From contig OY730442.1 in the NCBI GenBank assembly GCA_963422685.1, forward strand, positions 1,426,001-1,490,000: a stretch of DNA of 64,000 nucleotides, written 5' to 3'. A model generated the notes under the pieces. That model did no database searches and was not told the DNA's origin. It saw nothing but the letters and a program-made list of their open reading frames with translations. How positions within the stretch are numbered: position 1 is the first letter of the stretch; every line of letters begins with the position of its first letter. Shown piece by piece: positions 58,643-64,000 of the stretch. Made by a program: the position numbers and the translations under genes. The stretch comes from Spongiihabitans sp963422685 (GTDB lineage Bacteria > Pseudomonadota > Gammaproteobacteria > Arenicellales > Poriferihabitantaceae).

Positions 58643-59920
58643 TCAATGGCTATTCTCATGCTGCTTTGGGGAGCGGTCATGGCTTTGTGTCGGGTTGGTA
58701 AGCCGGATAACCAGGTGATATAGAAACACCATCAAAAATCCATAAGTGGTGGCAACCCGTACATTCATAAGCGGTGCTTCTGTAAATCCGCAGATTATCA
58801 TGGTTGCAATCACGCCGATTGCGCCCATCGAGACATATCTCAATTCGTCGCAGTCTTTGTTTTTTAAATGAAACAGGAAAAAACGCAACGGCACGAAATA
58901 TAACAAGAGGATGGCAATCAGACCAAGCAATCCTCTTTTCGATAGTGCGTCCAGAATTTCATTATGGGCTGAACCCCTGCCATCACCTTTGCCATCAAGT
59001 TTGAGACGTTTAATGTCAGGATTGCGCTCAATAAAGTCTTTTATTTTTTCATTATGTCTGCCATAACTTACTCCCCACAGCGGGCTTTCAGCGAAACTTT
59101 CGATAGCAATCTGCCAAAGATCTAATCTGGCGCCTATGGAAGAGGCATGGTTGTCGTCGTTGTAATAGGACTTTATTTCTTGCGCTGTATGTTCTATGCG
59201 ATCGTTGACAGGCGGCACAAACAGGGCGGACAGGACCAGGATCGACACGCCGAAAATCAAGCAGGCGGTTTTCCTGGCCGCTGAAAGCGGAATCATCGAA
59301 AAGTGCAAATAACATACTACAATGATGGCCGGCCACGCCCCGCGCGTGCCGGTTTTCACGACAAGCGTGATGGCGCACAACGAACCGATAATACCCAAAA
59401 TACGCCAGGCGGATTTATGCCGATCGATAAAAATCTGGGAAAGCGATAATGACAATAAAACCACCGCGAGATATCCAGATTGCAATTTCCCCACTCCCCA
59501 GTCTGCTCTGGGCTGTGAAAATTGATCGAGATAAAACAGCAATGGCAATATCGCACCGACGCTGGCGGCGCGGAATATCAGGCTGCTGCAAAGGCGAAAT
59601 CTGGACAGTCCAATCAGGCAGATTGCTGCGACAACATACCTGGCTGGCGCGGCGGTGGCTTCGCCGGTTCCGCTTGCGACCAGCAATGGAAGCGAAGCGA
59701 TCAGGGGAAAAATCAGCATAAACAGCCATAGTTTCAACCCTCCGAGATACCGCAAAGTGGCGTGGAAACAACCTGGCAAAACCAGCAGAAACAACAGCAG
59801 TGCTGCAGGTTGGCTGCCGTGTTTACTGAGTATCGCAATGACGATTACCAGAAAAATCGCAACGGCAACGGGAAGTTCTACGAAGCGCTTGTCGTGGTTA
59901 TAGTTAATAGAGGCAAACAA
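58643..59920 (-). CDS. O-antigen ligase family protein (Wzy_C)
   Basis: The 425-residue inner-membrane protein has about 10-12 hydrophobic segments and a large periplasmic loop. The Wzy_C core includes GTRGAWPAIIVV and the loop sequence SPLWGVSYGRHNEKIKDF. GRGSAHNEILDALSKRGLLG supplies the His-Asn pair of O-antigen ligases. Such enzymes join polysaccharide to lipid A-core or polymerise repeats. It is intact, unlike the decayed ligase at 48331-49421. Other members of the fold act in polymer synthesis or protein glycosylation, so ligase function is the likeliest reading, not proven. Confidence 0.88.
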   Translation of the reverse strand: MFASINYNHDKRFVELPVAVAIFLVIVIAILSKHGSQPAALLLFLLVLPGCFHATLRYLGGLKLWLFMLIFPLIASLPLLVASGTGEATAAPARYVVAAICLIGLSRFRLCSSLIFRAASVGAILPLLFYLDQFSQPRADWGVGKLQSGYLAVVLLSLSLSQIFIDRHKSAWRILGIIGSLCAITLVVKTGTRGAWPAIIVVCYLHFSMIPLSAARKTACLIFGVSILVLSALFVPPVNDRIEHTAQEIKSYYNDDNHASSIGARLDLWQIAIESFAESPLWGVSYGRHNEKIKDFIERNPDIKRLKLDGKGDGRGSAHNEILDALSKRGLLGLIAILLLYFVPLRFFLFHLKNKDCDELRYVSMGAIGVIATMIICGFTEAPLMNVRVATTYGFLMVFLYHLVIRLTNPTQSHDRSPKQHENSH

Positions 59921-60171
59921 AATTCAATACCGGTTGGCGGTTAATTCCGGGCGGTGCACAATCGGCGTGGCAACTGTCGATTCAGAACATCCATTCAATA
60001 CCAAAACCGTCAGGCAAATTTCGGGGTGCGGGTGGTTCGGTTCCATAGCCGATCCACCCACTTTCTCGCGATGCCGAAACTATAGCGTAATGCTGACCCG
60101 GTCAAGCTAAACCGGACGGGTCTCGCGGCCAACAGATTTGTATCCATGCCTGAAGTATTATCTTATATCGA

Positions 60172-60993
60172 CTAATTTGGGGAAATATCCGAGTCACCAA
60201 TGGTGTGACCCCAATTTTGTTTTGCAGATAAATATCGTTTATTCCATTTGCTCACCCCGGCGATATGCTTCTCGGTAGTCATTTGAGTCAGCCCGGATGT
60301 GGTCAGATCGGCTATTTTCCTGGGGTTGTTGGTCAATACTCGCATGGGCCTGTCGCCGAGAAAAAACAAAATCAAGGCCGCCGCGTCGGTGAAATCCCTG
60401 GAATCTGTCGGAAGCCCCAAAGATTGATTGGCCTGATAGGTGTTTTCTCCGGCATCCTGTAAAAGATAGGTGGCGGCTTTCGCCCATAACCCGATGCCGC
60501 GGCCTTCGTGCCCGGCCATGTAAACAATCATGCCGCCATTGGGGTCGTGTGCAATTCGATCTACTGCGGACTCAAGCTGGGGGCCGCATTCACAGCGCTG
60601 CGAACCGAAAACATCGCCAGTCAGGCAATTTGAATGCACACGTACCAGTGGGCTGCGGGAATTTTCCGGTTCGCCCACTATAAGCACGCTGTTCACCGCC
60701 ATGGAAGTGGCCATTGCGGCAAACCGGTTTTGGCCACCGCTTTGCCGCAATGTGGCAGCCAGCCTTTCCACTTTCTCCAGCTCGGTACTGCGTACTGCGG
60801 CATACCAGTCTGCCTGATAACTCTGCCCACTCATTTTTAATGGCAGCGGGATGGGCCCTAAAAGATTGATGACTGGCTCATCTTCAGGCGTGGTATTGCC
60901 CTGGTCAAGCAGCCTTCCATCCCGGCCAATGCGCAGCAGTTTTCCGGCATCAACAAGTTGTTGCCGAACATGGGGATCGAGATAGGTAAACAT
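60172..60993 (-). CDS. ribA: GTP cyclohydrolase II with N-terminal extension
   Basis: The 273-residue protein has the GTP cyclohydrolase II core that opens GTP for riboflavin synthesis. The zinc cysteines are in CLTGDVFGSQRCECGPQLES; quoted core GSQRCECGPQLE. The GHEGRGIGLWAK and TDSRDFTDAAALILFF loops are present. About 80 residues precede the core (DPHVRQQLVDAGKLLRIGR, INLLGPIPLPLKM), making it longer than E. coli RibA (196). No other rib gene is nearby. It is divergent from the desaturase gene. The extra N-terminal domain may mark a specialised paralogue, but the core looks catalytically intact. Confidence 0.9.
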   Translation of the reverse strand: MFTYLDPHVRQQLVDAGKLLRIGRDGRLLDQGNTTPEDEPVINLLGPIPLPLKMSGQSYQADWYAAVRSTELEKVERLAATLRQSGGQNRFAAMATSMAVNSVLIVGEPENSRSPLVRVHSNCLTGDVFGSQRCECGPQLESAVDRIAHDPNGGMIVYMAGHEGRGIGLWAKAATYLLQDAGENTYQANQSLGLPTDSRDFTDAAALILFFLGDRPMRVLTNNPRKIADLTTSGLTQMTTEKHIAGVSKWNKRYLSAKQNWGHTIGDSDISPN

Positions 60994-61074
60994 AGATAAA
61001 TTATGGGCGTGTGGTATCTTAAGCGTAACGCAATGAGGCGCAAAACAACATTCCTAACACCGTTTCCATCAGAA

Positions 61075-61968
61075 ATGTCTAAATCAGAATCCGCTCCACC
61101 ACTGGACAAGGATCAACTACGCTCCCTGCTGGAAAGAAGTGATGCTTCAGGATTGTTAAAGCTGTTTCAACACGGCATGGCCATCGCGCTGGTCGTTATT
61201 CTGCTTGCTGTTTTTGATAATGGCGCAGTGCAGGGGTTGCTGATAATCACACTGGGTGTGTTATTGACTTTTTTATTTGCGCCGCTGCATGAAACCATCC
61301 ACAAGACCGCATTTGATTCGCCGCTGTTGAATGAAGTTGTGGCGTGGGTCAGCGGACTGGTGTTGATATTGCCGCCAAAATATTTTCAGGCATTTCACAT
61401 GGCGCACCATCGCCATACCCAGGTCGTCGGCAAAGACCCTGAACTGGATGTGGAAAAACCAGAATCATGGGGGCAGTACCTCAGAAATCTTGCCGGAGTG
61501 GATTATTGGATGGGACAGATAAAAGTGCTGGTTTTGTTTGCTGTGGGCCATCATCACCCACACTTTGTGAGCGCTGTGAAACGACCGGGAATAGTCAAAG
61601 AAGCGAGGATATTCCTGTTGGTGTACATCTTGTTGTTATGCTTCAGCCTGGTCGGCCACGCCGATGTGCTGTGGAAATACTGGGTGCTGCCGATGCTGAT
61701 CGGGCAGCCATTATTAAGAGCGTTCCTGCTGGCGGAACACTCGTTATGCCCGCACGTACCCGATATGCTGAAAAACACACGGACGACTTTGACTAATAAA
61801 TGGGCCCGGTGGATTTGCTGGAATATGTCGTTTCATGCTGAACACCATGCTTATCCAGCGATTCCGTTTCATCGCCTCCCACATGCGCATACCCTGCTGG
61901 CGCCGCATATCGATGTGATTTGCCACGGCTATGTCAACCTGCACAAAGAAATTACCCGCACCTTTTAG
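61075..61968 (+). CDS. fatty acid desaturase family protein
   Basis: The membrane enzyme has about 297 residues from ATG 61075; the open frame reaches 61003, so the start is uncertain. It has the three histidine boxes of membrane di-iron desaturases: HETIH, HMAHHRHTQ, and HAEHH near the C-terminus. Several hydrophobic segments surround them. The family inserts double bonds or hydroxyl groups in acyl chains or carotenoids and other lipids. It ends 9 bases before a decayed HAL/PAL-type gene on the same strand, so they probably formed one operon. Confidence 0.88.
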   Translation: MSKSESAPPLDKDQLRSLLERSDASGLLKLFQHGMAIALVVILLAVFDNGAVQGLLIITLGVLLTFLFAPLHETIHKTAFDSPLLNEVVAWVSGLVLILPPKYFQAFHMAHHRHTQVVGKDPELDVEKPESWGQYLRNLAGVDYWMGQIKVLVLFAVGHHHPHFVSAVKRPGIVKEARIFLLVYILLLCFSLVGHADVLWKYWVLPMLIGQPLLRAFLLAEHSLCPHVPDMLKNTRTTLTNKWARWICWNMSFHAEHHAYPAIPFHRLPHAHTLLAPHIDVICHGYVNLHKEITRTF

Positions 61969-61977
61969 CGGGCTGTC

Positions 61978-63494
61978 ATGACGAAAACAATCCGGGCCAC
62001 CCTGGACGGGCAAAGTCTGACCCGCAACCGCTTGATGGATTTGGCCCAATCCGATGATTGTGAAATACATATTTCCCAGGCCAGCCGCCAGCGGTTGACA
62101 GAATCCCGGGCGATTGTGGAGGATATGCTGGCAGCAGGAACACCCGTTTATATGGTTTGACAACCGGTTTGGGGGCCAGGGTTTTAGAAATTTTATCCTG
62201 GCATGAGCTGACTGCATTCTCTTACCAGACCGTTCGTGGCCGGGCGCATACCATAGGCGAACCCATGACAAAGCATCAGGTTCGTGCTGCGATGATTGTG
62301 CGGTTAAATACACTGTTACTGGGTGCGGCGGGTACATCCCTCGGCGTGGCAGATTTTATTGCGGTGTGTTTGAATAAAAATATTTATTCGATAATCGGCG
62401 AGACGGGTCCCATCGGCGCTGGTGATTTATGCTGGGGTGCAGCCATGGCAATGGCATTCATCGGAGAAGGGGAATTCTCGGATCAATCCGGCGACCGGCA
62501 GCACGCCGCTGACATGCTTGCAGAGGCAGGCTTGAAAGCGCTGATTCTCGGGCCAAAAGACGGGTTTGCCCTGGCCAGCCATGCCAGTTTTGCTGCGGCG
62601 CATTCAGCTATCTCAGTACACCGGGCGACATCGTTATTGAATTCGATTCAATGTGCCACTGCATTGACAATGGAAGCATTTCGGCCAAATCCATCGCCAC
62701 TGGATGAATATGCCCAAAGTATCGCGCCATAGCCGGGACATATTCAGGCCGCCAATAAAAATTACGGCGGCTGCTTGTGGGCAGCCGTCTTTTTTTCGCA
62801 AACCAGCCGCGAAAAATCCAGAATCCATTATCGATTCGCAATGCAGTTCAGGTGCATGGCGCCGCTTACATGGCGATAAACTTTGCAGAAAAGATTATTG
62901 AAACAGAAATCAATTCCTGCTCTGACAACCCCATTGTCGATATCGCGCAAAAACGGATGATATCCAGCGGCGGATATTATTGCGCGCATCTAACCCTGGC
63001 GGTTGAAACAGCGTCCAGAGCGCTGGATCAGGTTGTGGTAACCCAATTGGCCAGAATGTCCAGGTTATTGAGCGCGCACCACACTGGCCTGCCGCCATTC
63101 CTGGCGTGGCCCGGCACAAACTCCAATGGGTTTGCCCCGGCCCGTGAAAACTGCCGAGGCCCTAGTCGCTGAAATCAAAAAACTGCTGAGGCCGGTCAAT
63201 GTCTAGCCCAGCGTCAACGCCGTCGGTGTTGAAGACATTCAAAATCATGCACCACTGGCCGCGAAGTCATTAGGCCGGGCCGTTGAATATGCAGAAAAAC
63301 TCTGCGCACTGGAGATGATGAGGGCCTGTCCGGCGCTCGAATTGCGCCAACAATTGGTGCAGGCGCCTGCTGGAATTTTGTCGCTGTATGACGCAGTGCG
63401 TCGGGTTGTATCGAAGCTGGACAACGGCCGCCCGATGAGCGCAGATATCGAAAACCTTGCCCGGGCAATCAGTGTACAGGCCGTTTTCAAGTGA
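61978..63494 (+). pseudogene. HAL/PAL/TAL-like aromatic amino acid lyase gene, decayed
   Basis: Segments in changing frames reconstruct an aromatic amino acid lyase-like protein. The N-terminal piece (from ATG 61978) ends in TPVY, and a two-base insertion (near 62150) breaks the PVYG-TTGLG motif. Then follows a long piece (62157-62732), another piece with VQVHGAAYMAINFAEKIIE and SCSDNPIVD, and a C-terminal piece ending at 63494. A stop TAG near 63204 and other frame changes add to the damage. The MIO-forming Ala-Ser-Gly is not intact; the site reads GPIGAGDLCW. The remains appear beyond repair by one indel. Confidence 0.8.
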
Positions 63495-63567
63495 CCGTTG
63501 TCCAGCGTTGTGCAGTACGGTGAATGGAATATCCTGCCAAAGCCAAGCGAGTAATTGGCAATTCGCT

Positions 63568-64000
63568 TCAGGCGTATCGCAAAATCTGCCCGATGCCCGA
63601 CTTCGATGCTTTTCGCAGCATGGCCGTGCCCAGTGCGATATCGCTGGTAGACAATCCGCGATGCCAAAATAAAATGGTTTCCGCATCCGTCTCCCGCCGG
63701 ACCTGCTCTCTGGCGATAATTTCTCCGATTTCGGCGTGCACCGATTGCGGGCTGACTTTGCCGGCCTCGATATGAGGTCGTAGTGCGCCCAGTGGCCCGG
63801 CGTTCATTTGTCCACGGTCATCCACAATAATTTTATCCATCACGTCGATATGATCCGGTTCCAGGGCGCTCATGGTGCCATAGGGAATGACCAGCGCAGC
63901 TTTTTTGATCCAGTCGGTTTTGAACATCGGAGCAGGTTCTGGCAGCCGGGATGCCTTGCCCATGATGTCAGTATTTGCCAGACAATCTTTCCAGTTGTCG
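63568..64000 (-). CDS. ornithine cyclodeaminase/mu-crystallin family protein (partial, 5' end outside)
   Basis: The minus-strand frame is open from 63568 through the right edge of the window (NWKDCLANTDIM before MGKASRLPEP). The visible ~144 C-terminal residues match the ornithine cyclodeaminase/mu-crystallin family: KKAALVIPYGTMSALEPDH, DKIIVDDRGQM, HAEIGEIIAREQ and LFWHRGLSTSDIALGTAML. Members convert ornithine to proline or reduce cyclic imino acids with NAD(P)H. The substrate cannot be told from this part. It is convergent to the decayed lyase gene. Confidence 0.85.
   Translation of the reverse strand, partial: DNWKDCLANTDIMGKASRLPEPAPMFKTDWIKKAALVIPYGTMSALEPDHIDVMDKIIVDDRGQMNAGPLGALRPHIEAGKVSPQSVHAEIGEIIAREQVRRETDAETILFWHRGLSTSDIALGTAMLRKASKSGIGQILRYA

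Overview
The window is a chromosomal stretch of a gammaproteobacterium. The 16S rRNA gene has the usual gammaproteobacterial landmarks, and the gene set fits (metG, mrp, dcd, rimK, gmhA, an LpoB/YcfL-type lipoprotein group, a DUF3461 protein). I cannot place it below class. No CRISPR array, transposase, integrase or prophage was seen. Coding density is ordinary for the intact genes, but about half a dozen genes are broken.

Layout. 0-2.2 kb: end of a sarcosine oxidase operon (soxA end, soxG) and a YdjM-like membrane protein. 2.5-4.8 kb: an rRNA promoter, boxA-like site, 16S gene and tRNA-Ile(GAT), with no tRNA-Ala, 23S or 5S after them. 4.8-10.4 kb: five same-strand envelope genes (COG3014-type lipoprotein, YcfL, LpoB-like, an unknown secreted protein, a CsgG/FlgT-like protein), enclosed by a 40-bp direct repeat of the 3' half of tRNA-Ile. 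10.4-11.1 kb: two more small lipoprotein genes, one frameshifted at a G8 tract. 11.4-22.5 kb: aldehyde dehydrogenase, metG, mrp-dcd, a PhnZ/TmpB-type HD oxygenase with a broken TmpA-like dioxygenase, a UMF1 transporter, a 1-Cys peroxiredoxin and a phosphoribosyltransferase. 22.7-29.5 kb: a minus-strand operon of RND adaptor, RND pump, DMT transporter and gamma-glutamyltransferase. 29.7-32.6 kb: esterase, a sulfotransferase-like gene with two in-frame stops, and a MATE pump. 32.9-36.8 kb: an MFS-cupin-2OG oxygenase operon, then RimB-like and rimK. 37-46.4 kb: MFS, enoyl-CoA hydratase, prpE, a gshB-like ATP-grasp, gmhA and a fused 5-oxoprolinase. 46.7-49.4 kb: a TupA-like binding protein followed by decayed GT25 and O-antigen-ligase genes. 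49.9-55.9 kb: a dipeptide-type ABC importer operon with a Tat-exported binding protein and a DUF3461 gene. 56-60 kb: a GMC (choline dehydrogenase-type) oxidoreductase, a GT2 glycosyltransferase and an intact O-antigen ligase. 60.2-64 kb: an N-terminally extended RibA, a fatty acid desaturase, a decayed HAL/PAL-like ammonia-lyase and the end of an ornithine cyclodeaminase-family gene.

Themes. Several genes concern methylated amines and betaines (sarcosine oxidase, GMC oxidase, aldehyde dehydrogenase, Tmp-type phosphonate pair). Others concern gamma-glutamyl chemistry (GGT, GshB-like, 5-oxoprolinase, RimK) and the cell envelope (lipoprotein island, gmhA, GT2, O-antigen ligase). The strongest oddity is the split rRNA operon. 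Its 16S-tRNA-Ile part runs straight into an envelope-lipoprotein cluster bounded by a duplicated tRNA 3' end, as if an element inserted at the tRNA and the 23S part was lost or moved. Several broken genes differ from an open frame by one base in a homopolymer, so either recent gene decay or indel errors in the assembly must be considered.
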